A stretch of DNA of 64,000 nt from Diphasiastrum complanatum (lineage: Eukaryota > Streptophyta > Lycopodiopsida > Lycopodiales > Lycopodiaceae), in the NCBI GenBank assembly GCA_029204225.1, contig CM055100.1, forward strand, positions 503,001 to 567,000, read 5' to 3'. This document shows, piece by piece, positions 23,427 through 33,143 of this stretch. Below the pieces are notes generated by a model, which ran no database searches, was not told the origin of the DNA, and was given only the letters and a program-made list of their open reading frames with translations. Both the position numbers and the translations under genes were made by a program. Position 1 is the first letter of the stretch. Each line of letters begins with the position of its first letter.

Positions 23427-24671
23427 TATTTCGAGGTTGGTTTATCGATAACAACACTAGACAATTTCATCTTCGCGATTTCTTTGTCCTCTTCCTCAAA
23501 AGTGACCACCTTTTCTATAGCAGCTGTCTGAAGTTCAGTGTTGATGATTTTCTTTGCTTCTGCCAAGATATCTTTTGCAAATAACTTCGCAGCATTGCAG
23601 TCATAGTCAGGGTCATCTTTGAGATCTTCTTTAGTTGTAGATGTGTTCGATGTTTTGCTAGAGGATTTCTTCTTCGAGGATTTTCTGCGCTTTGTCGAAG
23701 ATTTCTGATCAGGTTTTGAGGAGCTTTTGCTTCTCGTTGTGACTTTGAATAATTTTTCCACGTCACTTGGCCAGGACTGATCATCTTTCTTGCCAGTTTC
23801 CCTTCAATAACATCAATTATTTGCACAACAACATCAGTCGTAGCTTTCGCTGTCGTGTCAGCAGCAGCTAGTATTGCTACATACTGATGTTTGGGTCGCG
23901 GCTTCCGTGGTTGAGGGCAGTCAGGATACTTGCGGCCAGGCTCTCTACAATTCGAACATAATTGTACATAACCAATTGGCTTTCGCGGTTGAGGACAGTC
24001 AAGAGAAAAATGTCCCAGCTCTCCACAGTTGTAGCAGTTGTCTGAAACTCGTTTAGTCGCAGTTTGAGACTTCGCTAGTCCAACAAATTCAGGAGGATTA
24101 TGTCTTCTTGGTGCAAACTTGGGTCTGTCCTGCTGGGCTGATGCTGCAATACCTTGTACATAGTTAGTAGTCGCATCATTTTGAAAAATAAAAAGTACCT
24201 CCTGGGCAGGATCTTCAATGTATTTGACATTCATAGTAGTGCAGTCTTCCTTAGTGTGTCCAAAGGTTCCACATTTCGTACACCACATTCCTGAGTTGGA
24301 AGAAGACGCTTTTGGTCTTTTATCTGCAACTTCAGAAATCTACACTTTCAAGTCATTAAACTTTTTTTAAGGTAAGCCATATTACTCTTCCAAAGATTTT
24401 CAACTTTAGAAGTTGACAACTTATCCTCGACAACTTTTGCGTCATTCTTTCATTTAGTTCCTCGTTTATTATTTCTCTCTCCTTTGTCAACTTCTGATTC
24501 TAATGAATCGCTGCTTTCAGATTCTGAGCTTGAAGAACTGGTACTTGAATCAGAATCAGAATCATCATTGTTGTCACTAAAATCAATCTTCGACTTTTGA
24601 GATTTCTTAGTCGATCGTCGCTTTCGTGCTAGTTTCGAGGTCTCAAAATTTTCAGCACTAGCTATTCCGGA
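23426..24671 (-). pseudogene. gag / nucleocapsid of Gypsy element A (partial)
   Basis: Three zinc knuckles lie in one frame (23515-24288): CTKCGTFGHTKEDC, CYNCGELGHFSLDC and CSNCREPGRKYPDC. The third has Arg in place of the metal-binding His. Upstream (24420-24640) is a Ser/Glu/Asp-rich stretch, and downstream (23426-23761) a Lys/Ser-rich tail. The capsid part is missing because the element is cut at 24671. Confidence 0.8.
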
Positions 24672-25340
24672 TAAATGTGAAAGTTAAAGGATTTGCTCTT
24701 TAGCTTATGAACTTAATCTTCGGGATAAGTCGACTACTCATCCAGTGTTTTATGTAAGCCGATTAAAACTTAGTTTAATGATATATTATATTTCCATAAT
24801 TGTATATGTGCTCCACATGATCATTACACACAAAATAATCCTATCTATGAACATCATGATATGCAATTTCCCACTCACCTTGGTAGAAGACTTATCACCT
24901 TTTGTCATCCACTTACTATTGTCCACAGCTACATCATGATGTTATTTAAGATTTGACCAAGTATATATTCATGGAATAGGTTATGAATCAACGTCAAGCT
25001 CGTTGGTGTAGATATTTGGGATTCTTTTCCCATGTTGACATTGACTATCTTTCTGGTGTTGAGAATGTTGTGGCAGATATTCTTAGTAATTTGCAACAAA
25101 TTATGGATATTATCTCGACTCAAACTAATTTTACGTCCTCTTTTGAACAAATATATATTCGTGAAAGCACATCTCCTTTGTGCAAGTCGTAAGAGCTTTG
25201 TACCTGGTCGCACTAGATGACAATGAGATAGTAGCTTGTTTCGTTAACATCCAAGTAATAGCATGTGCACTTATAGATTTTCTATCCATTTGATCTCCAG
25301 CAAAGTCCGAATCTGAAAATCCAAACAAGTTAGATGATGA
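24672..25340. repeat. Chimeric repeat G, copy 1 (Gypsy fragment + / Copia fragment -)
   Basis: Plus strand: Gypsy remnants, HPVFYVSRLKLSL (24738-24780, an integrase C-terminal-type motif) and MNQRQARWCRYL followed by DYLSGVENVVADIL (24980-25090, end of RNase H). Minus strand from about 25200: a Copia RNase H remnant, GFSDSDFAGDQMDRKS and TKQATISLSSS. The same junction occurs at 28955 and 58228. Confidence 0.75.
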
Positions 25341-27730
25341 TCACTCTTTTCTTATCTCCAATCTATCTCTTCTCATATCCAAATCTACATCACAAAAACA
25401 AAAGATATTACTACTAATACTAACAATCACAAGCAAAACAATAACAATCACAACAAGCAAAACAATAACAATCACAACAAGCAAAAAGATTTCATTCATT
25501 GTCACTCACATGTCACTCTCATCTCATGCTCACTCTTCTGCTTTCTCTCTTTTCTCTTCTCTTGTCTCTGACGCAACTCTCTTCTCTTCTTTCTCACACA
25601 ATAGAACATGGATTTTTGACACTCAAAAACCAAAAAGGACGCGAGGAACCATTAGGTTCATGCGTCGAATTTGTTTCTTCTTTTGTTAAAAAAATTTGCA
25701 TGGATTATCCACATGTGGATAGCACGTTGAAAACTTTTCAAGCACGAGTCCACGGGTTCCACTATCTGGATTTTCCGTGGATAGCGCGTGGCTTATCCAC
25801 ACGTGGATAGTTATCCACGAAAAATCCAATACTTTTTTATCTAGGAAATTAGTATGGCGTATAATCCACGCGTGGATTATCCATGCAAAGCCAACATCCA
25901 TGTGTCGGTTTTCAAGATCTGGCTGCGGGTCCCAGAAAACTAAGCATGGATATTTCACGCAGTTTGAATTTTTTGATTTTTGACTCCCAATGTATAGTTG
26001 TTGCCGGAAATGATATTTGCGTGGATAATCCACGCGTGGATGTTCCATGCGCTTGTATCCATGACTATATCCATGTCGATCCTGCGTGGATATTTGCATG
26101 TTGTGTTCTTGTGAGATTTCCAAGACTAATACCACAAGCTAGTCCACCTAAATACCTACAAAACTTTAGACACATATCAACAAGAATTTCTATAAGCTTG
26201 CTAGAAGTAGAAGTTAGTTAAGAGTTGCCACCACATTTAGCGTCACAACCGTTGCATCATATCAACAAATAATGATCGTGTTGGCAAACTTTGAAGTATA
26301 GCCATTATTGCAACAAGAATAGCCATAACAAGCAAGACTATATGAATCTTATGATGTATCAAGCCCAATTTCAAGATGTTCAATAACAGGCAAGATCGTG
26401 AAAACTAATCTACAATTTCCCACTATCAACACACAAATTGCTTTTTATATGTCCTTAGTATTTTTATTCAAGACTACTACTGCACAAGAAACACAAATAT
26501 GTAGCATGCTCTCAGATATTCATGTAAGCGCCCGATAGCAATTCATCATGTTCTTGCAACTTTCTGTGAGTTCTAGAGTCTCATTTGCTATATATATCAT
26601 TTATGTATGTTGCCTTGTACTATCAAAGTCAAACACTCTGAAATGAAAATGGCTCCAGCATGAAATATACTCACATGAGCTGCTAGATGAGTCAATGTAA
26701 ATGTTCTACAATTGGTACATAGAAATCAAAATTGTCGCAAATTGTGAGTAGAACTTTGGGATTTGGATCAGGTTTTTAGACATGGGATTTTTGGTTCAAG
26801 TCGCCAAGTGGATGCATACTAGCATTTCACTAAACCACTAAGAGCATCAAATAAGGCCAAATCTCAATGGTAATGTTAGATACAAAATAGATCTTGCTCA
26901 AAATTAGTTTTACGATAACTAGTTCTACTCGTCTTATGCCTTGATCTCGGGAGTTCATCTTGGAACATTGCATGTGGTATTGTATAAACAATAAAATGAG
27001 ATGTACTCAATAGAAGTCGCAATTAAAAAAATTGTTTATAAGGTATTGTATTGAATTTGTTTATAATGTCTTGTATTGAACTTCTTTATAAGGTATTGTA
27101 TTGAATTTTTTTTTTTTGTATGTCAGGTTGCTTACTATAGATTTGTTCAAAATCATATGACTATAGATTTGTTGGAAATCGTGTGGAAGAAAATGTACCC
27201 AAAAATGTATCCGAGGAGGATGTGAATGAACGTGAAGGAGACCTTGAAGAAGTGGATGTGGATGTCAACCTACAAGACAAAGTTGGAAGCGATGAGAGAG
27301 ATGATAGTGATACATAGAATCATCTCTTCTCTTTTTTATTACAAATTACATATTGGTATGGAATGTAAGGCCTTAGAAAGAGGCAATGGGTGAAGGGTGA
27401 ATTGATTTCCTCCTCGATGCTCATGGATATGTACCTTTTTGATAACTAATATAAATGTTTTGCTACTTCAAAATTGAGATAAAAAATGTTCAGTGCATAT
27501 TTGTTCATTCTATGCAAATGCAATGTATAGTATATTTATGAATTAAATTCAAATGCAATGAGTAGTCTATTTCTAAATCAAATGCAGTGTATAGTCTATT
27601 TATGAATTGAATGCAATGTAAATTGTACTTCAAGCAGATGAGTTTAGTATGATGGAATGCAATGCATAGTCTATGTAAAATAGAAATGATGCACAAGTGG
27701 GTTTGTCTATTGTGAATACTATGTTCCATT
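25341..27730 (+). mobile_element. Repeat K, copy 1 (palindrome-rich DNA element)
   Basis: About 2.4 kb, collinear with 52570-54900 over nearly its whole length and partly with 54901-55590 and, inverted, with 36011-36390. The first 700 bp carry many ATCCACGCGTGGAT-type palindromes (25700-26110). An exon-like acidic coding remnant lies at 27125-27317, and diverged ATGCAATGTATAGTCTATTT tandem units follow at 27530-27680. This fits a DNA transposon with subterminal repeats. Terminal inverted repeats and target duplication were not defined. Confidence 0.55.
27125..27317 (+). pseudogene. Acidic C-terminal exon remnant in K1
   Basis: After an acceptor-like TTTTTTGTATGTCAG the plus strand reads DYRFVGNRVEENV and then an Asp/Glu-rich tail ending DERDDSDT before TAG at 27315. 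The same text recurs in K2 with a 1-nt insertion. An acidic C-terminus is common in several plant transposases, but the family is not identifiable. Confidence 0.4.
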
Positions 27731-28650
27731 TAGGAAGCTATTTTGGTGTAGGACTTTATCTCCCCAACTCCCAGATGGAAGGAACCCTGCCATTGTGCTA
27801 CACCAACAGTGGCAGAGCAAAATTTGAAAGGCATGATTTATCCTCCAGATCTAGCCAAGGTTGAGAACCCTTGTCCAAGTTGGTTCGATCCAAACCTTCA
27901 TTTAGGTAAAGATTGCACGGGATTTTTTCCTTTGAAAAAAAATGTTCTGATTATCCTATCTTGGAAAGCGGCCCATTGTTTCAAGCCATGCTGCCCAGCA
28001 TTCTATACATTCCTTCAACAATTGTCGAATATAAGAGTTATGCATTCAAAAGAACAATTTAAGGCTGAAATGCAATGACTCATCTATAGCTTTCCACTCA
28101 TCATGGGGAACTACAATAGAAACTAAAAATTAGTACTAACACTCACTAAACTCAAGCTAATGTTGGGCTGGATACTGCGAACTAGACACGAACAATGTCA
28201 AAGATTTATGCCCTAACCACACACATAATGTGTGAACTACAGTTTCCATGCCTAAAATTGTTTAGACAGACCCTAAACCCTAAACCCTAATACCCTAACC
28301 CTAATTTCTAAGTAAGAAGAGTTTCTCCTTGTTCAAGAACTGTACAAATGTAGATCAGTTTGTTTAAGGGTTTGAAACGTCTAAAAGTTTGTTTGATATA
28401 GTCAAATCTATGACATGGCCTCTCCACACAGTACCATTTTCAAGTTTGTACTCTTGTTTAGATCTGCATCATCCACTAGTGCCTAATTTACGGGCCAGTA
28501 ACGAGCGATCATTTATGTGCTTCAATGTCGGTGAACATGAGGACCGCGGAAACTCTTCTGTGCGGCTTGTGATGCTCATGGGGATCGGGCAGCATTATGT
28601 GGCACACGCACAAACCACTTGTCAGACCTCCGAATCTAGTCCTAGCGCGT
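27731..28650 (+). repeat. Duplicated block, inverted partner of 55591-56765
   Basis: Nearly identical text occurs on the minus strand at 55591-56765 (for example FHLGSYFGVGLYLPNSQ and NPCPSWFDPNLHLGKDC). This copy lacks about 450 bp present in the partner (break near 28410) and carries about 190 extra bp with telomere repeats before 28300. The encoded text resembles no family I can name with confidence. Confidence 0.75.
28271..28305 (-). repeat. Interstitial telomere-like repeat (CCCTAAA)n
   Basis: Two perfect CCCTAAA units are followed by degenerate CCCTAA units. The inverted paralogue (56385-56400) keeps only the degenerate TTAGGGTTAGGGTATT part. Confidence 0.85.
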
Positions 28651-28918
28651 ATGATTGTGTTAATGTTGCAGCATTTATCACAAGTTTGGGATCGGGCACA
28701 CAATCTTGTCAAAACAATTGTGGTGGCTCATTGTGCACAACCATGCATACATCCGGGTCCTGTCAAGTCGGAATTTGTGGCGCTTGTAACCAATGTGTGC
28801 CTTGTGATGTGGTTGGGCTGAGCTCAATAATGTGGTTTCGAGCTGCCAATCCAATGGTCAAGCGGGTGGCTTCTTCATAGACAACAACAACAATGACCTC
28901 CAATTCATAGTTTTCTAA
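28389..28918 (+). pseudogene. Cysteine-rich secreted-protein gene, broken
   Basis: The open frame 28389-28880 contains an Ala-rich segment ending YVAHA, like a signal-peptide cleavage site, just before a Cys-rich domain (28620-28815). About ten cysteines are seen, in patterns such as CQTSESSPSAYDC, CQNNCGGSLC and CGACNQCVPC. The expected continuation, a Cys-Gln-Ser-Asn-Gly segment and a hydrophobic beta-strand-like ending with stop near 28918, is present in another frame, so one nucleotide change near 28815 breaks the gene. The N-terminal part also occurs at 55591-55861, truncated. The overall look recalls small secreted fungal/plant Cys-rich proteins of KP4- or Hce2-like type, but this is a weak resemblance. 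Confidence 0.4.
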
Positions 28919-28954
28919 GCCTCGGGCCCATTCTTGCTTGTTGGACTCTTGGTG

Positions 28955-29880
28955 AATAAGGCACTTTGTCATCTACTTACTATTGTCCACAACTAAATCA
29001 TGACGTTATTAAAGATTTTACCAAGTATATATTCATGGAATAGCTTGTTGGTGTGAATATTTCGCATTCTTTTCCCATGCTGACATTGACTATCTTTCTG
29101 GTCTTAAGAATGTTGTGGCAGATTTCCTTAGTCATTTGCGACAAATTATGGATACTATCTTGATTCAAATTGATTTTACTTGCTCTTTTGAACTATATAT
29201 ATTTGTGATATCACATCTCCTTTGTGCAAGATGTAAGAGCTTTATACTCGGCCGCACTAGATGACGATGAGATAGTAGCTTGTTTCTTTGACATCCAAGA
29301 GATAGCTCCATCACCTATAAAAATAGCACGTGCACTTATGGATTTATCTCCAACAAAGTCCAAATCTGAAAATCCAGACAAGTCAGGTGATCATCTTCCA
29401 TAAACAATGCCAAAATCTCTTGTTCCCAAGATGTATCTCAATACCCTCTTGCCTAGCTTCCAATGCTCCACACTAGGATTTTGCATAAATTGGCTTAATC
29501 TACCAGCAAAATAGCTAGGATCAGGTACTATGATGGTTAGATATATGAGTGAACCAACTAGCCTCCTATAGAGAGTAATGCCCTCAAAGGATCTTCCATT
29601 ACCTCTTATAGTTAGCTTTACGCTTGACTCCATTGGTGTATCACAAGATTTAACATCTACCATATGAAATATTTTAGATTAGCATTAGCATACTTCTCTT
29701 GACATATGAATGTAAATTGAAAAGTTCTAAACATCTCTATTACCAAGATATAATGTAAAAGACCATGCACCTCAAACTCCTTTTTGAGTGCAAACTTGAT
29801 GCCATTATTATCTTGCTGGTTGCCACCACTCAGAATGATGTCATCCACATAGATTAGAAGAATAGTAACATGATTTCAAA
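28955..29880. repeat. Chimeric repeat G, copy 2
   Basis: Plus-strand Gypsy RNase H remnant (28960-29210) joined to minus-strand Copia text: VKLTIRGNGRSFEG and LVGSLIYLT, then LGKRVLRYILGTRDFGIVYG (29391-29663), and the RT motif MDDIILSGGN (near 29840). It extends further into the Copia RT than copies 1 and 3. Several stops are present. Confidence 0.75.
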
Positions 29881-29985
29881 CAGATCTATAGTAGACAATA
29901 TGACATACAAAAAAAACAAATGAAATACAATACCTTATAACAACTTCAATACAATACCTTTGAAACAATGTTTTTATATAGCGAC
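29881..29985 (-). mobile_element. Repeat K, copy 4, left part (split by Copia insertion)
   Basis: TTCAATACAATACCTT units match the reverse complement of K1 near 27040-27100. The sequence resumes after the Copia element at 36011. Confidence 0.6.
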
Positions 29986-30260
29986 ACTTAGAATTTGCTT
30001 TGCACAGGAACACAGATCATGCTACACAGTAACACAGACAAAAAACACTCTCCTCAGAAAGCTCACATAGCAACTGTATTTCTTAAAATAAAATTACACT
30101 GTACATATAGATGTTCACTCAGGCAACCCATGCATGACCCAGGTTGCCGTTGGCGGGACGCGTGTCCCGTCGACTTGCCTCGTGGCGAGGCCAACTGATA
30201 CTTATCCACTGGCAGGACCCACAATACAGTAACAAAGTGATTCTAACTTTAATTCTAAGT
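29986..30260 (-). repeat. 3' LTR of Copia element
   Basis: 275 bp. On plus it begins ACTTAGAATT and ends AATTCTAAGT, a perfect 10-bp inverted repeat rather than the usual TG...CA. Directly repeated at 35736-36010. Confidence 0.9.
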
Positions 30261-30275
30261 CTCTCCCTTAAAGTA
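30261..30275 (-). other. Polypurine tract of Copia element
   Basis: Minus-strand TTTAAGGGAGAG lies directly next to the 3' LTR. Confidence 0.6.
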
Positions 30276-30449
30276 GAGTCACTTTTTATATAGTCATATA
30301 CATAGCTTTAAAGTCAACAAACTTTAAGTATAGAAAGCTTTGATCTAAATTTATCAAACTTTTCTCCAGTAAGTGGCTTATTGAAAATATCAGCTAGTTG
30401 TTCTTCTGTGCTACAATGAACAACATGAATTTCACGACTCAGCAGCCTC

Positions 30450-31322
30450 TCACGTATGAAGTGATACTGAATCTCTTCTTGCATGGAACACTAGATTCTT
30501 TGCTAGCTGGATACCACTCTGACTATCGCTATGTAAAGTCGTGGGATTTTTCTGCCTCATGCCAATTTCTTCCAAGATTTGTCTCAACCATATAGCTTCT
30601 TGTGCAGCACTAAACATTGCCTTATACTCTGCTTCTGTGGTGGAAAGAGCAATTGTACTTTGCTTCTTACTAGACCAGAAAAAGCAATTACCACTAAACT
30701 GGAATATATATCCTGTGGCGGATCTACGATCATCATAGTCACCTCCCCAGTCCGCATCCACATAGCCACACAACTCAGGTAAACCATCATGCTTTTTGTA
30801 AATCAAGCCATACTCTGAAGTGCCTTTCGCATAACGCAAAATGCGTTTAGCTGCCTTCCAATGCGTTTTCGTAGGTGCTGCCATAAACTGACTTACAACA
30901 CCAACAACATAGCATATATTTGGTCTAGTAGTGGTAAGGTAAATCAAGCTCCCTACTAACTGTCTATATAGCGTAGCATCAAATGACTGTGACTCATCAA
31001 GCTTAGAAAGCTTTTTACCTGGTTCAATAGGAGTGTTTACTGGTTTGCAATCTTGCAACCTAAACCTGTGCAGCAACTCTTTGACATACTTCACCTGTGT
31101 TAAACCCACTTCATGTCCTTTTTGCAAATGTACTCCAAGGCAATAATGCATCAGGCTGAGATCCGTCATCTCGAATTGTTCCATGAGGTCTTTCTTGATC
31201 ATGTCTATCATCTCTTGATTATTTCCCATAATAATCAAGTCATCAACATAAAGAGCAATCAAAGCAACCATACCATCAAAGCATAAGACGCATAGATTTG
31301 GATTAGAATGTGTTCTCACCAT
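30450..31322 (-). pseudogene. Copia RT C-terminus and RNase H
   Basis: The frame carries the RT catalytic box LYVDDLIIMG, the connection motifs LVGSLIYLTTTRP and WKAAKRILRYAKGT, and RNase H with VDADWGGD, STTEAEYKA and LHSDSQSGIQLAKN. The three acidic RNase H positions are present. It ends prematurely; the true C-terminus (matching text such as EQLADIF) continues in another frame to about 30330. Confidence 0.9.
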
Positions 31323-31844
31323 CCCTTTGAACGAAAGTAGGCATCAATCTTGCTATACCATGCACGTGGTGCTTGTTTAAGACCATAAAGCGCTTTTTTC
31401 AAGCGACATACTTTATTTTCCTGTCCTTTCGTTACAAAGCCTTTAGGTTGATCCATGAACAGTTCTTCTTCTAACTCACCATTTAAAAAAGCGGATTTCA
31501 CATCCATCTGATGCAAAGGCCAACCAGAATGTGAAGCTAAAGCAATAAGTAGACGTAGAGTATTCCACTTACAAACTGGCGCAAAGGTCTCCTCATAGTC
31601 AATGCCTTTATTTTGTGCGTACCCTTTGATCACCAATCTTGCTTTGTGCTTTGATATACTTCCATCTGCATGGTACTTAGTCCTGTATACCCATTTGCAA
31701 CCAATGGATTTCTTGCCAACTGGTGGTTCTATTAAGTCCCATGTGCTATGCTTGGCAATTGACTCCATCTCCTCTCCCATGGCCTTGACCCAATGTCATC
31801 ATCCTTCGCTTCACCATAAGTCGAAGGTTCTTTGCTTTAAATAA
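31316..31844 (-). pseudogene. Copia reverse transcriptase N-terminal half
   Basis: Contains GCKWVYRTKYHADGS, KARLVIKGYAQ, YEETFAPV and the first catalytic Asp in HQMDVKSAFLNGELEEE, then LKKALYGLKQAPRAWY. A frameshift near 31318 separates it from the YVDD-containing frame. Confidence 0.9.
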
Positions 31845-32583
31845 TGTTAGATAAAAGAGCATAATTTGCTTCTGATCTTTCAGATAGTATCTTCTCTCTT
31901 GTTGATCTTCGTAGCTCTCCCTGTTTAGATGATCCTGGAAAGTCATCTATATCGTGGCTCTCCATCAATCTCTCAAACCACTTAGGGAGCTTTCTGTCAG
32001 GTGATCGGCTTCCTGGTGAAAATGTATCCCACGGTACATCCTTCTTCTTGTGTTTGTCACCTGCAACATCAATCCTTCTTGCACCAAAAGGTTTTTCCCT
32101 TCCTCTCCAACCTGTTTCTTGAGGTTGAGTGGTAGTATCTTGAGATGTATCCTCATGTTCATCACTCGGAAGGTCAATGAATGGATCATCATCAGGTGGT
32201 ATCCTCACTATACCATCTTTCCTACTGGATGTGTCTATCTTCTCAGCATCCTCATCTCCATACATCTTGGATTCATCAAAGATAACATCATGGCTTATAT
32301 GGATTTTGTTTTCGACTGGATCAAAACATCTATAGCCCTTCACACAATCATCATATCCTAGGAATATGCACTTGATAGCTTTTACATCAAGTTCACGTCT
32401 CTCTTCCTTAGGAATGTGTACAAAGGCCTTACATCCAAATATTCGCAAGTGGTTCACCTTTGGCTTCTTCTTCGTGAATGCTTCCTCAGGTGTTATCTTT
32501 GGTATGGCAATGGTAGGATTTCTATTTTGAAGATAGAATGTCGTGCTACATGCTTCTGACCAAAAATCTTTTGGTAGTTTCAC
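31837..32583 (-). pseudogene. Copia integrase C-terminus and linker
   Basis: LPKDFWSEACSTTFYLQNR, HLRIFGCKAFVHIPKEER and CIFLGY are the conserved integrase C-terminal text, followed by an acidic hydrophilic linker before RT. A frameshift at about 32581 separates it from the integrase core. Confidence 0.9.
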
Positions 32584-33143
32584 TCAGCTAGCATAGATCT
32601 GGCACTTTCCACAATCGTACAATTTTTGCGCTCAGCTACACCATTGAGAGCAGGAGTATGAGCTTGCGTAAATTGTCTTTTAATCCCACATTGATCACAA
32701 AGATCATTGAAGTCATTAGACTTATACTCACCTCCACTATCTAATCTTAGGACTTTGATCTTCCTACCTGTCTGATTTTTGACCAAGTTTTTGAAGTTCT
32801 TGAAGTTATCAAATGCATCTGATTTCTTCTTCAAGATATAGATCCACGTCTTACGTGACATATCATCAATAAAGGTCATGAAATAGAAGGCTTTACCCAA
32901 GGATATGGTCCTCATAGGCCCGCATAAATCTGTGTGGATTAAATCCAGAATGTTCTTTGCTCTTGCAACACCCCCTTTATTGAATTTCTCTCGATGCTGC
33001 TTCCCATATACACAAGATTCGCACATCGATTTCAAGTGATCTTCTATGGTAGGCAGTCCTGTTACCATCTCCAATTTTCTCATCAAACTGAGGCTTCCCA
33101 AGTTCAAGTGACCAAGCCTCTTGTGCCACAACTCAGTTTGCAA
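32580..33143 (-). pseudogene. Copia pre-integrase and integrase core
   Basis: ELWHKRLGHLN and CESCVYGKQHREKF form the zinc-binding pre-integrase domain. The core shows LIHTDLCGPM, LRLDSGGEYKS and NGVAERKN, supplying the Asp, Asp and Glu. The frame overlaps the gag-protease frame at about 33104-33143, where a frameshift occurs. Confidence 0.9.

Larger units (their letters stand above)
14808..24671 (-). mobile_element. Ty3/Gypsy element A with third ORF; 5' end truncated
   Basis: In minus-strand order: gag with three zinc knuckles (23426-24671), retropepsin (22460-23426), RT-RNase H (21346-22470), integrase (19938-21136), a 0.9-kb spacer, a third long ORF (16508-19023), polypurine tract and 3' LTR (14808-16071). 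Integrase follows RT/RNase H, which defines Ty3/Gypsy order. The 5' LTR, primer site and gag start are missing: at 24671 the sequence switches to repeat G. Every ORF carries stops or frameshifts, so the copy is dead. An additional ORF between integrase and 3' LTR is known in Athila- and Tat-type plant elements; whether this belongs to either clade cannot be decided here. Confidence 0.85.

Noticed and set aside
25690-26115. CRISPR-like repeat array
   Set aside because: Repeats are short palindromes with irregular spacing and no unique equal-length spacers, in a plant context; they fit transposon subterminal repeats.
27731-27830. PARP/RCD1-like catalytic motif (FHLGSYFGVGLYLPNSQ)
   Set aside because: A Gly-x-Gly-x-Tyr-Leu resemblance alone; the expected downstream Cys-Arg-Val-Leu-Gly text is missing and the frame breaks at once.
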